Positions 36,859 through 46,777 of a DNA stretch of 64,000 bases are shown here, piece by piece. This DNA comes from Psychrobacter sp. JCM 18900 (GTDB taxonomy: Bacteria; Pseudomonadota; Gammaproteobacteria; Pseudomonadales; Moraxellaceae). Where the stretch lies: the NCBI RefSeq assembly GCF_904846625.1, contig NZ_CAJHBL010000002.1, forward strand, positions 558,001-622,000. The letters run 5' to 3'. The position numbers were made by a program, and so were the translations under genes. The notes beneath the pieces are model-generated. The model ran no database searches and was not told the origin of the DNA. It was given only the letters and a program-made list of their open reading frames with translations. Numbering within the stretch: the stretch's first letter is position 1; each line of letters opens with the position of its first letter.

Positions 36859-38847
36859 TTGTCTATCAAGCACAATCTGACTCCCAGTCCTTCGCCTAAT
36901 TTATTCCCTGTTATTACTAAGATGCCATTTATAGTCGCAATGCTATTACTGACTATGCTGTTGAGTATTGCCTTGCCAAATAATGCCTATGCTGTCGAGG
37001 CTGGTGCGCTTGGAGTGGGTAATGACAGTAGTGGAGAGACAGTAAGTACGCCATTGCCTGATTCATTCGGACGAGATACGCCGCGTCATACGGTACAAGG
37101 ATTTATCAGTGCGTTGGGCGAAAATGATTATTTGCTGGCAAGTAATTATCTCAACTTATCAAAGTCCGATAACCCAACGACCGTTGTGCGACAGTTCAAA
37201 CAGGCACTGGATGCAGGAGGGCGTTTTCAGCCGGATCTACAGATTAGCAATTCACCTGAGGGTAATCTAACTGACCAACTGCCACCTAGCCAAGAAAATG
37301 TCGGTGTGATTAATATCGGGGAGCGAAGTGTTCCGCTATTGCTAGAAAGGGTGGTCTCAAAACAAAACGAACAATATTGGCAATTCTCTAGCGATACACT
37401 GACCTCAGTACCAGAAGTGATAGAAAATACTGAGCCGACCTTGGTCTCTCGCTATACGGTTGATTCTTTAGATGGTAAAAAGCTTTTTGGCTATCAACTA
37501 GCTGATTTGGTCGCCGCGCTCACTATGATTGTGACCAGCTTTGTACTCACTTATGTCGCGGTATGGTTGCTGTACCATTTATTAAGGATTGTCTATCCGT
37601 ACTTGCGTGGTACGCCATTGCCGTTACCTAATAAGGTAATATTGCCACTTTCTGTGGTCATTATGGCCCTGATACTATCCGAGGTGATGGTTTATGCAGG
37701 CGTATCGGTGACCCTGCGTGAGCCGGTCAATCGCTTTACGGATATCGCTTCTTGGTTAGCGCTGACTTGGCTACTATTGCGAGTGATCGACGCGATATTT
37801 ACCCGAGCGGTAAATCTAAGCTACAAGAAAAACTATACTGAGCGAGTCTCAATTTTGGGACTGCTGCGTAAGGTCGTCAAAGCGCTATTACTGATATTTG
37901 CAGTGATTGTTATTTTTGGCAATTTGGGTTTTGATTTGACCACTGGTATTGCCGCACTGGGTGTGGGTGGTTTGGCGTTGGCCCTTGGTGCGCAAAAGAC
38001 GATTGAAAACTTAGTTGGTAGTGTCGTCGTCGTCGCAGATTCACCTGTGCGTATCGGTGACTATTGTAAGTTTGGTACTTACGAAGGCACAGTTATTGAT
38101 ATTGGTATTCGCTCATCGCGCGTACGAACCTTGTCGCGGACGATTGTTACGGTACCAAATGGTGATTTTTCATCGATGCAGATCGAAAACTTTACCTCTC
38201 GCGATATGTTTCGTTTTTTCCATTACTTATATATTAAGCGTACCGCTGATCTTGACGTAATATTCAAAATGGTTAATGACTTGGATGAATTTATAAAAGA
38301 GCATGATTTGACCAATCAAGAATGGAATCAGGTCAATATTTTGGAGCTGCGCCAAGATTGCTATGTTATTCAGTTGCAAGCTTATGTGAATGCTATTGGT
38401 ATCATTGAGTTCTATGACAAACAAAACGCTTTGTTTGTAGATATATTAAAGAAAGTCGCGAAATATAAAGTAGAACATGCATTGCCGACTCAGCAGTTGA
38501 TTGTTAATCAAGCTGAACTTGAACATCATGTGGGAAGCAGTACTGATGAATCAGCAGAAGGAAATGAATCAGATAACAGTAGTAACTCTGCTAGTAATGA
38601 AGTGTCTGATAACAAGGAAGTAAACACAAGCGTATACAGGAAAGATTACAACGACGATGGCGTTAATCTTCGTAAAGATAGCGACAAGGCTAAAAATGAT
38701 GCTGTAAGTCACCACAAATTCTCTATGGCGACCGTCAGCAGAAGTGGTGCGCTTAAGGCACTAAAGCATAAAAGTCATATGCTAAGAAAAAGCAAGTTTA
38801 AGCATACTAAAAACAAGTCTGGCTTTTCTATATGGAACCAGCCTTAA
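36859..38847 (+). CDS. Mechanosensitive channel, MscS family
   Basis: 662 residues. N-terminal hydrophobic signal or anchor (about 22-44), a periplasmic region to about 205, then four or five membrane segments, the last being the pore helix with GVGGLALALGAQKTIENLVGS followed by the beta domain (VRIGDYCKFGTYEGTVIDIGIRSSRVRTL, VPNGDFSS), split here across its known blocks. The C-terminal 110 residues are a polar, Asn/Ser-rich then basic tail (HKSHMLRKSKFKHTKNK). It is larger than MscS, resembling YbdG/YnaI-type channels. TTG start with AAGAGG six bases upstream; the next Met has no ribosome site. Confidence 0.88.
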   Translation: MSIKHNLTPSPSPNLFPVITKMPFIVAMLLLTMLLSIALPNNAYAVEAGALGVGNDSSGETVSTPLPDSFGRDTPRHTVQGFISALGENDYLLASNYLNLSKSDNPTTVVRQFKQALDAGGRFQPDLQISNSPEGNLTDQLPPSQENVGVINIGERSVPLLLERVVSKQNEQYWQFSSDTLTSVPEVIENTEPTLVSRYTVDSLDGKKLFGYQLADLVAALTMIVTSFVLTYVAVWLLYHLLRIVYPYLRGTPLPLPNKVILPLSVVIMALILSEVMVYAGVSVTLREPVNRFTDIASWLALTWLLLRVIDAIFTRAVNLSYKKNYTERVSILGLLRKVVKALLLIFAVIVIFGNLGFDLTTGIAALGVGGLALALGAQKTIENLVGSVVVVADSPVRIGDYCKFGTYEGTVIDIGIRSSRVRTLSRTIVTVPNGDFSSMQIENFTSRDMFRFFHYLYIKRTADLDVIFKMVNDLDEFIKEHDLTNQEWNQVNILELRQDCYVIQLQAYVNAIGIIEFYDKQNALFVDILKKVAKYKVEHALPTQQLIVNQAELEHHVGSSTDESAEGNESDNSSNSASNEVSDNKEVNTSVYRKDYNDDGVNLRKDSDKAKNDAVSHHKFSMATVSRSGALKALKHKSHMLRKSKFKHTKNKSGFSIWNQP

Positions 38848-38907
38848 AAGAGACTCTTTGCTCACGAATGGTAGTGAATAACACTAGCTCAGTTTTTGCT
38901 CAATTAG

Positions 38908-39540
38908 TTATAAAGGTAGTGCGGTTTTATCACGTAATGAGCCGTAGTACGACCAAAGCAATAGACTGGCAGCGCTGCGATAAGGTGACCAGTGCTGAGT
39001 TAGATCTTTAAGCTGCTTGGGTGTTGGGCGCTCTGCTAAACCTAACAACTCCATGGCTGCAACTTTAATGGCCAAATCATCGACAGCAAGTATGTCTGCA
39101 CGTTTTAATGAAAATAATAAATACATCTCAGCTGTCCAACGCCCAATGCCTGTCACAGCTGTCAAAGTTGTTATGACTTCTTCATTTGGTAAGGTTTCCA
39201 ATGCTGCAAAGTCTATATCATGATCCACTAAAGAGCGTACATAACGAGTTTTCTGCTTAGACAATCCTTGCGTCTTCAAACTATCGTCTGTCGCTTCACG
39301 TATAGCTTGCGGTGTGATCAATTCTGCATCAACCAGTCGTTTCCAAATGCTAGCAGCGGCAGCTACTGATAACTGCTGACCAACCATCGCCCTCATTAAT
39401 TGCTCAAAACCACCTGCGTTATGCCTAAGGTTAGGTGTGCCAACCTGCTTATGCACAGAAGCAAACCTTGGTTCAAGTACGATCAACGCAGCAATCTGCC
39501 GTTCTAGTTCGTTGGTGTTTTCAATAGTCTGTATGCTCAT
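38908..39540 (-). CDS. DNA-3-methyladenine glycosylase II family protein
   Basis: 210 residues of the HhH-GPD superfamily. The helix-hairpin-helix and following loop read LTAVTGIGRWTAEMYLLF, and the catalytic aspartate is in ILAVDDLAIK. FEQLMRAMVGQQLSVAAAASI is the conserved N-terminal block. It removes alkylated bases in base excision repair. It is a short form lacking the AlkA N-terminal domain, like the yeast Mag1 or archaeal types. Located downstream of, and on the same strand as, the Smr gene. Confidence 0.88.
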   Translation of the reverse strand: MSIQTIENTNELERQIAALIVLEPRFASVHKQVGTPNLRHNAGGFEQLMRAMVGQQLSVAAAASIWKRLVDAELITPQAIREATDDSLKTQGLSKQKTRYVRSLVDHDIDFAALETLPNEEVITTLTAVTGIGRWTAEMYLLFSLKRADILAVDDLAIKVAAMELLGLAERPTPKQLKDLTQHWSPYRSAASLLLWSYYGSLRDKTALPL

Positions 39541-39688
39541 AGTGATTTCGCTTTGCTAATTAGAAGGTGCTCAAGTCAATATATTAATAGAGGATGAGAA
39601 GCTAACATTAAATGGAATGTACATTAAAGAGAGCATTCATTAAAGGAAGCATTGTTGCAGTCTACGTCTAAACCATTAGTAAGTGATA

Positions 39689-39719
39689 AAAAAAGGACTG
39701 CAAATAAGCAGTCCTTTTT
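39689..39719. terminator. Bidirectional terminator between the Smr and glycosylase genes
   Basis: Stem AAAAAGGACTGC / GCAGTCCTTTTT with a short loop, A run and T run on either side. Confidence 0.88.
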
Positions 39720-39747
39720 ATGTAGTACCGTATAACTAACAGTAGAC

Positions 39748-40479
39748 CTATTCGCCGTCTGCTTTAGGTTTTTTAAGTAGTACTAGTACGGCACCGTTAC
39801 CACCATCTTTTGGTGGCGCAGAGCAAAACGCCAGTACTTCTGGCAATTGACGCAACCAGCCATTGATACAGGTTTTTAGAATCGCTTCACTACCTTTACC
39901 ATGGACGATTTTTACCATAGTTTCGTTGTTCTGCTTGGCTTGGCTCAATAGTTGAGTCATCGCTTCGCGTGCTTCTTCTATCGTACAGCCATGGATATCT
40001 ACCGCATCATACCAACGCAGCTTGCCTTTTTTGAGCTGATCAAAGATTTTATTTTGCAGTGTAGGCTGCTTATAAGACAAATAAGCTTCAGCAGCGACAG
40101 GGTTTAGTAGTGCTTGCATATCTGACAAGCCTGCGCCTAAATCACTGGCTTCACTACCTTGAGCCGCCGCACGTTTTGATAGTGTCGCTGCATCAGGTTT
40201 GCCTGCTCTAGTTGCACTGGCAGGTGAGCGAACATTTTTATCTTCTAGCTGATTGACACCATGCATGGCTTGCATAAACAGAACTTTATCGTCATCGATA
40301 TGTTCACTATCTAGCTGCTTAACTGTCTTTTTTACTTGTTTTTGAGTCGGTAGCGACACCGGATCAGTTGGCTTTTGATTCTCACCTTCAGGTGAGTTGG
40401 TATCACGGCCTTTGCTCAGCTGGCCTTTGAGTTCTTTGAGCTGATCTTGCATTTCTTTTGAAAACAGAGAGTTTGACAT
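39748..40479 (-). CDS. Smr-domain protein (MutS2-type C-terminal nuclease domain)
   Basis: 243 residues. Residues 1-140 are polar and poorly conserved; the Smr domain follows, with VDIHGCTIEEAREAM and VKIVHGKGSEA, the two conserved His/Gly motifs. Smr proteins nick DNA or cleave RNA (SmrB cuts mRNA at collided ribosomes in E. coli). Which type this is cannot be told from sequence alone. Confidence 0.88.
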   Translation of the reverse strand: MSNSLFSKEMQDQLKELKGQLSKGRDTNSPEGENQKPTDPVSLPTQKQVKKTVKQLDSEHIDDDKVLFMQAMHGVNQLEDKNVRSPASATRAGKPDAATLSKRAAAQGSEASDLGAGLSDMQALLNPVAAEAYLSYKQPTLQNKIFDQLKKGKLRWYDAVDIHGCTIEEAREAMTQLLSQAKQNNETMVKIVHGKGSEAILKTCINGWLRQLPEVLAFCSAPPKDGGNGAVLVLLKKPKADGE

Positions 40480-40587
40480 AAAAGTTAACGTATCGTTGAT
40501 TGATGAATGGTTGATTGAACTATGTATATAGCGCAGACATTGTTCAAGCTATTGAGCATTTATTGAAGCATAAGTTATTGAGTTACT

Positions 40588-41457
40588 TTACCCGTCTGCT
40601 GCGACGCCCGCAAGTAAGGATTGTAACGCTTGTCCAGGATGATCAGTTTTCATAAATTGCTCACCGATTAGAAAGTGCTGAATATCATTACTTAGCATGA
40701 GACAGATATCATCACTGCTATGAATACCACTCTCGGTCACGATAAGTGGTTTTTGTTCAGCGCTATCAGTAGCGAGTGCGTCGTTTAAAATATTTTTCAG
40801 ATCAAGCGTGGTTTGTAGGTCCACATCGAAGGTATTCAAATCACGGTTATTGATACCATAAATATTGTGCGCTGAGCTTGGCAACTGTAGCGCCCGCTTA
40901 AGCTCAGATTTAGTGTGCACTTCTATCAATACGTCCATACCAAGTTCAATACTGAGTGCATGTAGCTCTTGTACTTGGGCATCATCTAGGCAAGCCATAA
41001 TGAGTAGGATGCAGTCAGCGCCCATTAGGTAAGATTGATAGATTTGATAGACATCAATCATAAAGTCTTTACGTAATATCGGTAAGCTTGAGGTATTAGC
41101 CGCTTGAATAAGGTAGCTGTCATCGCCTTGAAAGTAATCACGGTCGGTCAATACAGACAGACAACTAGCGCCCGCTTGCTCATACTGCTGCGCAAATAGA
41201 GCAGGGGTAAAGTTATGATTAATAATGCCTTTAGATGGTGAGGCTTTTTTAATCTCAGCAATGATACCGATACCGTTTTCTTTAGTGCCAGCAGCACGTA
41301 GCGCCGCGGCAAAGCCTCGACGCGGTTTATCATCAGCTGCGACCTGTGCTTGCAAGTCCTCTAAAGACAATGCTTCGCGAGCGGCTTTTACTTCTTCTAC
41401 TTTGGTGGCGACAATACGCTGTAGCACTGATGGTATGTCTGAATTGGTTGTGGTCAT
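40588..41457 (-). CDS. trpC: Indole-3-glycerol-phosphate synthase
   Basis: Fourth step of tryptophan synthesis. 289 residues, single-function TIM barrel without a fused TrpF. Family blocks: IIAEIKKASPSKGII with catalytic Lys, FQGDDSYL, LPILRKDFM with catalytic Lys, and YGINNRDLNTFDVDL; VTESGIHSSDD near the end is the phosphate loop. Last gene of a trpG-trpD-trpC cluster. Confidence 0.96.
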   Translation of the reverse strand: MTTTNSDIPSVLQRIVATKVEEVKAAREALSLEDLQAQVAADDKPRRGFAAALRAAGTKENGIGIIAEIKKASPSKGIINHNFTPALFAQQYEQAGASCLSVLTDRDYFQGDDSYLIQAANTSSLPILRKDFMIDVYQIYQSYLMGADCILLIMACLDDAQVQELHALSIELGMDVLIEVHTKSELKRALQLPSSAHNIYGINNRDLNTFDVDLQTTLDLKNILNDALATDSAEQKPLIVTESGIHSSDDICLMLSNDIQHFLIGEQFMKTDHPGQALQSLLAGVAADG

Positions 41458-41627
41458 ACTGGTATCCGAATATCGTTAAATGTAAATACAGTCAGAGAAC
41501 TATTAATAACTACTAAATGGCTACGGCATTGACCTTCTTAGATATACGACTTGTGCAATCTATGGTTGGCTGCCTGTTATCCTTTTTAAATTTCTTTGAC
41601 TATAGACAGTATATAAATGCGTATAGA

Positions 41628-42749
41628 TTAACCTTGAGCGACTAGCTGTTGGGTATAGTTGGCTAAAGACTCAAGTTTGAGTAAAGCATCGCCATTTTGA
41701 ATGATTTTCTGTGCTCGGCTAACACCATTAGGGTAGTTGCTGGCAAGTCCTGCGGTGTATATCGCGGCACCTGCATTTAGCGCAATCATGTCACGTGCTT
41801 TAAGTACGGCACGGTCATGAGTGTCGGCTCCAGATAGCGCAGCACGAATCAACTCAAGACTTTGTGCTGGAGAGTCGACATCGAGGCCAATAAGAGTTTG
41901 TGACTCGATACCCGCATCTTCTGGCATCATGTCATAGACTGATATCTCGCCATCTTTTAGCTCAGCGACTGTAGTCGAAGTCGCAAGACTGATTTCATCA
42001 AGACCATCTTTTGCGCCTACTACCATAACATGACGTGCGCCTAGGTTTTTCATCACCTTAGCAATCGGCTCACATAACTGCGCGGTAAACACACCGATGA
42101 CTAAATTTGGCGTGCCAGCAGGGTTGGTCAATGGGCCTAAAATATTAAAGATGGTACGTGCCTTTAGCTCACGGCGTACAGGGTTGGCGTAACGCATGGC
42201 GCTGTGATGATTGGGTGCAAATAAAAACCCGATACCTTGGTTTTCAATACAGTCTTTTGCTTGCTCTGGAGTGAGCGCAAGACTGATACCTGCTTGCCCA
42301 AGTAAGTCTGAACTACCAGATTTGGTCGAGACGCCTCGATTACCGTGCTTGGCAACTTGTGCACCAGCTGCCGCAACAACCAACGCCGATGCAGTTGAGA
42401 CATTGAACAAGTTAGCACCATCACCGCCAGTACCAACGATATCTACCAAGTAATCGCAGTTCTTTGGTTCAATGTTGGCGGCTAGTGCACGCATGGCGCT
42501 GGCTGATGCAGTAATCTCGTCAATGGATTCGCCCTTCATGCGCAGCCCCGTCAAGATAGCGCCCATCATAGCGTCGCTGCATCTACCTTGCATGATAATC
42601 AGCATCACTTGATACATCTCATCAAAAGTTAAATCGATGTGTTGAAATATTCTACCCAAAGCTGTGGTTAACAGTTGATGCGTTTGCTCGTCAGACAATT
42701 TTGCAATACTCTCTGGCGTGTGTGTTTCTTCTGTTTTTGTCGTACTCAT
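41628..42749 (-). CDS. trpD: Anthranilate phosphoribosyltransferase
   Basis: Second step of tryptophan synthesis. 373 residues. VDIVGTGGDGANLFNVSTA is the PRPP loop, followed by KHGNRGVSTKSGSSDLL and LGPLTNPA, plus the metal-binding DGLDEI. Middle gene of trpGDC, with gaps of about 100 and 170 bp to its neighbours. Confidence 0.96.
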   Translation of the reverse strand: MSTTKTEETHTPESIAKLSDEQTHQLLTTALGRIFQHIDLTFDEMYQVMLIIMQGRCSDAMMGAILTGLRMKGESIDEITASASAMRALAANIEPKNCDYLVDIVGTGGDGANLFNVSTASALVVAAAGAQVAKHGNRGVSTKSGSSDLLGQAGISLALTPEQAKDCIENQGIGFLFAPNHHSAMRYANPVRRELKARTIFNILGPLTNPAGTPNLVIGVFTAQLCEPIAKVMKNLGARHVMVVGAKDGLDEISLATSTTVAELKDGEISVYDMMPEDAGIESQTLIGLDVDSPAQSLELIRAALSGADTHDRAVLKARDMIALNAGAAIYTAGLASNYPNGVSRAQKIIQNGDALLKLESLANYTQQLVAQG

Positions 42750-42847
42750 TATGGTCTCGCTTACTATTATTTTTTATATGAATCTGTGTGAAATTTGGTA
42801 TGGGCTTATGAAAGCAGTATTTTTTACCGACGTGCTTTTAGTCAAAT

Positions 42848-43471
42848 CTAGCCAACTTGTGGTAGCTCATCGGATGTCAGAGTAGCCAATCCGTGAGTTT
42901 GTAAAAAGTTATTGAGCAATTGGTAACCTGCTTCGCTCAATATCGACTCAGGATGAAACTGGACGCCTTCTACAGCAAACGCCTTATGGCGAATACCCAT
43001 GATTTCCTCAATACTACCATCAGCATTCTGTGTCCATGCGGTGAGTTCAAGGCAGTCTGGTAGGCTTGTCTTATCAATGACGAGTGAATGATAGCGCGTA
43101 ACCTGTGACGGGTTAGGTAATCCAGCAAACACACCTTGCTTGTTGTGATAGATAGCTGATAAGCGGCCATGCATGACTTCCCCAGCTTTGACCACTTGAC
43201 CGCCAAAAGCTTGACCGATAGCTTGATGACCCAAGCAAATACCCAGTATAGGAATAATTCCTTTAAATGTCTCAATGGCTTGCAGCGAAATACCCGCACG
43301 GTCAGGATCGCACGGACCTGGGCCAATCACAATGACATCAGGTGCAAGGGTTTTAATCTGCTCAATGCTGACCTGATCATTACGCCAGACAGTGATGTCC
43401 TGCTTTAGCTCACCGAAGTACTGTACGATATTGTACGTAAAGCTATCGTAATTATCGATCATCAAAATCAT
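42848..43471 (-). CDS. trpG: Anthranilate synthase component II (glutamine amidotransferase)
   Basis: Supplies ammonia to TrpE (and possibly PabB). 207 residues. [14 protein letters not shown] at the N-terminus, nucleophile Cys in [15 protein letters not shown], oxyanion element [11 protein letters not shown], and the His-Glu pair in [10 protein letters not shown]. Its partner gene trpE is not in the window; in Moraxellaceae trpE is often elsewhere. No tryptophan attenuator was found upstream. Confidence 0.93.
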   Translation of the reverse strand: MILMIDNYDSFTYNIVQYFGELKQDITVWRNDQVSIEQIKTLAPDVIVIGPGPCDPDRAGISLQAIETFKGIIPILGICLGHQAIGQAFGGQVVKAGEVMHGRLSAIYHNKQGVFAGLPNPSQVTRYHSLVIDKTSLPDCLELTAWTQNADGSIEEIMGIRHKAFAVEGVQFHPESILSEAGYQLLNNFLQTHGLATLTSDELPQVG

Positions 43472-43739
43472 TAAGGCTTCAACTTATCAGTTTCATTATA
43501 TTTTTAACGTAAAATTGGTTGTCACTGTTATCGAGTCACTTGATTATCAAAGACAAGCAGCTATGACTATAACAGAGGGGGTTATTGCGCGCGGTTATCT
43601 TACCACTATTTTGTTTTCTATCAAATGTAAGGTATAGGCTATCTAAGTAAGCACCAAGTAAAAACACATTTTTTATTATTATGTCGATAACTAGGATAGT
43701 TTGCCCAGAGACAATGTTATAAATTCAGATATTAACATT

Positions 43740-43796
43740 GCACCAGAAAGTAGCATTGCAAGAATTCACATACTTGTATTTGCACCAATTAAGTGC
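43740..43796 (+). promoter_or_regulatory. NtrC-type enhancer sites upstream of glnA
   Basis: GCACCAATTAAGTGC (43782-43796) fits the NtrC dyad GCAC-N7-GTGC. A weaker relative, GCACCAGAAAGTAGC (43740-43754), lies 42 bp upstream. They sit about 190 and 230 bp ahead of the inferred transcript start, a normal enhancer distance for sigma-54 promoters. Confidence 0.7.
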
Positions 43797-43952
43797 CTTT
43801 GGTTCTCAACTGGTGCTCTGATTAAGTGCTATTCTAAAACCGAACTAGATGAGAATTAATTAATATATAACGATATTAATCGTATAAATCACTGTAAATA
43901 TTGATAATTAAATTTATCTATAACTATATCTGTTATCAGAGTGTCAATACAT

Positions 43953-43968
43953 TGGCATAGCCTTTGCA
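43953..43968 (+). promoter_or_regulatory. Sigma-54 promoter of glnA
   Basis: TGGCATAGCCTTTGCA carries GG and GC twelve bases apart, matching the -24/-12 consensus TGGCAC-N5-TTGCA with one difference. Transcription should begin near 43980, so the glnA mRNA would have a leader of about 320 bases. Nitrogen limitation via NtrC is the expected activator. Confidence 0.8.
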
Positions 43969-44299
43969 TTATTGCTGTTATGATTATTTTTAAAGCCAAA
44001 AAATTGGTCTAAAAATAATTATTAACAAGAGCCCGAAGAGTTCAGCATTATGAGTTGTATATTGCTAGAATGTCGTTAGGATTGAATTGGCGTATATTAG
44101 ACCATGTGCACAAATATTGGTCTGATCGAATAAACGCTTTAGATGAGCATCTTGACTAATACGCAAAATAGTGCTGATAATAAGCATAATATCGAATGCG
44201 CTGTTTTAGTATTGAGAGCACATCTGACATTCTTGGACAAGAACATCATATTAATAATTTTAAATCGCAATTACGTGATCAACACAACGGAGACTATTC

Positions 44300-45709
44300 A
44301 TGTCGAATAAACTATTAGATCTTATCCAATCCTCTAATGCTAAATGGGTTGATTTTCGCTTTACTGATACACGCGGCAAAGAGCAGCACATCAGCTTCCC
44401 AGCGCATACCGTTGATGAAGATGTCATGGAAGATGGCAAAATGTTTGATGGCTCATCAATCGCTGGTTGGAAAGGTATCGAAGCGTCAGATATGATCTTG
44501 CGTCCTGATCCAGAAACTGCTTTTGTTGACCCGTTCTTTGACGCGGTGACTGTGGTAGTGACTTGCGATATCATCGAGCCATCAACGCTACAAGGTTATG
44601 ACCGTGACCCACGTTCTATCGCACGTCGCGCTGAAGAGTATTTAAAGTCTACTGGTATCGGTGATACTGCTTACTTCGGTCCAGAGCCTGAGTTCTTTGT
44701 ATTTGACGATGTTAAATGGTCAGTCGATATGTCTGGCGTTAGTCATAAAATCACGGCTGAAGAAGCAGCATGGTCGACTAACGAGACTTACGAGTGGGGC
44801 AACATGGCGCATCGCCCACGTGTGAAAGGCGGCTATTTCCCAGTACCACCAATCGATAGCTCACATGATATGCGTGCTGTTATGTGTGAACGCATCGAAG
44901 AAATCGTTGGTGAAGGTTCGGTTGAAGTTCATCACCATGAGGTTGCTTCTTGCCAGTCTGAGATTGGTGTTGCATTCAACACAATGGTACGTAAAGCGGA
45001 TGAAGTTCAGCAATTGAAATATGTTGTTCATAACGTTGCGCATCAGTTTGGTAAAACAGCGACCTTTATGCCTAAGCCAATCGTTGGTGATAACGGTTCA
45101 GGTATGCACGTACATATGTCAATCTCAAAAGACGGCGTAAACACATTCTCTGGTGATGAGTATGCTGGTCTATCTGAAACAGCATTGTATTTCATTGGAG
45201 GTATTATCAAGCATGCTCGTGCGTTGAATGCGATTACCAACCCATCAACGAACAGCTATAAGCGCCTAGTTCCTCATTATGAAGCGCCTATTAAACTTGC
45301 TTATTCAGCATCTAACCGTTCAGCATCTATTCGTATTCCACACGTAAGTAGCCCGAAAGCGGTACGTGTAGAAGCCCGTTTCCCTGATCCAACGGCTAAC
45401 CCATACTTAGCGTTTGCTGCACTATTGATGGCTGGCCTTGACGGTATCCAAAACAAAATGCATCCAGGTGAAGCTGCTGATAAAAACTTGTATGACTTGC
45501 CACCAGAAGAAGAAGCACAAATCCCAACGGTTGCAGAGAGCTTAGACGTTGCATTGCAAGCACTGCGTGACGATCATGACTTCTTATTAAAAGGCGATGT
45601 ATTCACTGAAGACATGCTAGAAGCGTTTATCGCTTTGAAAGAAGAAGAAGTACAACGTCTGAACGTAACTGTACATCCTGTTGAATTTGACATGTACTAC
45701 AGCTGCTAA
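44300..45709 (+). CDS. glnA: Glutamine synthetase, type I
   Basis: Makes glutamine from glutamate, ammonia and ATP; dodecamer. 469 residues. DGSSIAGW and [10 protein letters not shown] (metal-binding Glu), [16 protein letters not shown], the ATP loop [22 protein letters not shown] and [12 protein letters not shown] are all intact; NLYDLPPEE near residue 397 carries the adenylylation tyrosine, so it should be regulated by GlnE. CGGAG lies nine bases before the ATG. Ends at a strong terminator. Confidence 0.98.
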   Translation: MSNKLLDLIQSSNAKWVDFRFTDTRGKEQHISFPAHTVDEDVMEDGKMFDGSSIAGWKGIEASDMILRPDPETAFVDPFFDAVTVVVTCDIIEPSTLQGYDRDPRSIARRAEEYLKSTGIGDTAYFGPEPEFFVFDDVKWSVDMSGVSHKITAEEAAWSTNETYEWGNMAHRPRVKGGYFPVPPIDSSHDMRAVMCERIEEIVGEGSVEVHHHEVASCQSEIGVAFNTMVRKADEVQQLKYVVHNVAHQFGKTATFMPKPIVGDNGSGMHVHMSISKDGVNTFSGDEYAGLSETALYFIGGIIKHARALNAITNPSTNSYKRLVPHYEAPIKLAYSASNRSASIRIPHVSSPKAVRVEARFPDPTANPYLAFAALLMAGLDGIQNKMHPGEAADKNLYDLPPEEEAQIPTVAESLDVALQALRDDHDFLLKGDVFTEDMLEAFIALKEEEVQRLNVTVHPVEFDMYYSC

Positions 45710-45743
45710 TTAGTCGCTAAAGCACTCAGTTATTTTGAGTCAA

Positions 45744-45776
45744 AAAAACCAGCTAAGTTATTCTTAGCTGGTTTTT
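45744..45776 (+). terminator. glnA terminator
   Basis: Stem AAAAACCAGCTAAG / CTTAGCTGGTTTTT followed by TTT. Confidence 0.92.
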
Positions 45777-45911
45777 TTATGCGTATCAATAAAGTATATC
45801 AGTCCAATTGCTGAATTTTCTTTGAAATCGCTACTGATTTCATGTCAAAACTCACGCATAATAGTTTTATAAAATTATATTAATAGTAGACACTATCTAG
45901 GTTGACGGATT

Positions 45912-46655
45912 ATGACTTTATTAGCAAAACCGAGTTTTTTAAAGGGTAAGATAAGAGTTGGGTTATGGACTATGGTTGCTCTCGCTAGTCTTTGTGCACC
46001 TCTCACGAATGCTGCGCCTATTTACAAAGTGGTCGATGAGCAAACCGGTCAAGTCACCTTTACTGACCGTCCACAGGATTATGAGCAGCAAGCTGGCAAA
46101 CAAATCAATCAAATGGCTATTACGACAGGTAATGAGACGAGCAGGTCAACTAATCTGAATACGACAACCAATTCTAATACAAGTCGCCAATCATCAAATG
46201 CGTCGCAGACAGCGACTACTACCGAGTCGCCTGCGATAAATACTAAGGTTGCCACGCCAGTAAACTATCAATTAGTCATTACTGAACCTAGCGAAGAGAG
46301 AGCCTATCGTCGTCCAGTACAGAATATCGATGTCAATGTGCAAATTAAGCCTGCGTTACAGGCAGGTGATAGCGCTCGTATTTATTTTGATGACAAAGAG
46401 GTTGCACAAGGTTTGAGCGCATCTATTGCTACTGTTGATGTTTTGCCAGGTGCTCATACAATCAAGGCGGTTGTACAAAGCGAAACTGGCCAAACACTTG
46501 AGCAAATCATACGTACCGTATATGTGATTCAAAACACGACCACATTGCAAGACAACAAAAGAAAGGCAGCGCAGCTGTTGGCTTATCAAAAGCTCGCTTG
46601 GTATCAAAAATTGATGCTAAAGCTGCGTCAACAGGAAGTTGCTCAGTCACAATGA
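45912..46655 (+). CDS. DUF4124 periplasmic protein
   Basis: 247 residues. After an N-terminal hydrophobic signal segment (about 15-33, ending NAA), the DUF4124 unit APIYKVVDEQTGQVTFTDRP appears, followed by a Ser/Thr/Asn-rich linker and a C-terminal beta-sandwich-like stretch (about 115-215, YQLVITEPSEERAYRRPVQN). Function is unknown. Genes of this type are often found downstream of glnA in Pseudomonas and relatives; no shared regulation is evident, since a terminator lies between them. Confidence 0.8.
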   Translation: MTLLAKPSFLKGKIRVGLWTMVALASLCAPLTNAAPIYKVVDEQTGQVTFTDRPQDYEQQAGKQINQMAITTGNETSRSTNLNTTTNSNTSRQSSNASQTATTTESPAINTKVATPVNYQLVITEPSEERAYRRPVQNIDVNVQIKPALQAGDSARIYFDDKEVAQGLSASIATVDVLPGAHTIKAVVQSETGQTLEQIIRTVYVIQNTTTLQDNKRKAAQLLAYQKLAWYQKLMLKLRQQEVAQSQ

Positions 46656-46705
46656 TGGTCTCAATAATGATTGAATATAATGAATAGATATTGCTAGCAA
46701 AATAA

Positions 46706-46740
46706 AAGGGCAAGCACCGTTAACGATGCTTGCCTTTTTT
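46706..46740 (+). terminator. Terminator after the DUF4124 gene
   Basis: Stem GGCAAGCA / TGCTTGCC with T6. It faces the 3' end of the SIMPL gene and may serve both strands. Confidence 0.88.
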
Positions 46741-46777
46741 GATGTAAATCACTTATTTTATTTAACTATAAGCTGTC

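Larger units (their letters stand above)
43472..44299 (+). other. trpG-glnA divergent region, 828 bp
   Basis: Holds the glnA sigma-54 promoter and NtrC-like sites, listed separately. Between the promoter and glnA lies a 320-base presumptive leader with no recognised riboswitch. The left part should contain the trpG promoter, but no clear box was found. Confidence 0.6.

Noticed and set aside
40588..43471. Complete trp operon
   Set aside because: Only trpG, trpD and trpC are present; no trpE, trpF, trpB or trpA in the window.
43472..43740. Tryptophan attenuator before trpG
   Set aside because: No leader peptide with tandem Trp codons and no mutually exclusive hairpins were seen.
44050..44079. 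Short upstream ORF in the glnA leader (ATG to TAG, nine codons)
   Set aside because: No ribosome site and no conservation evidence.
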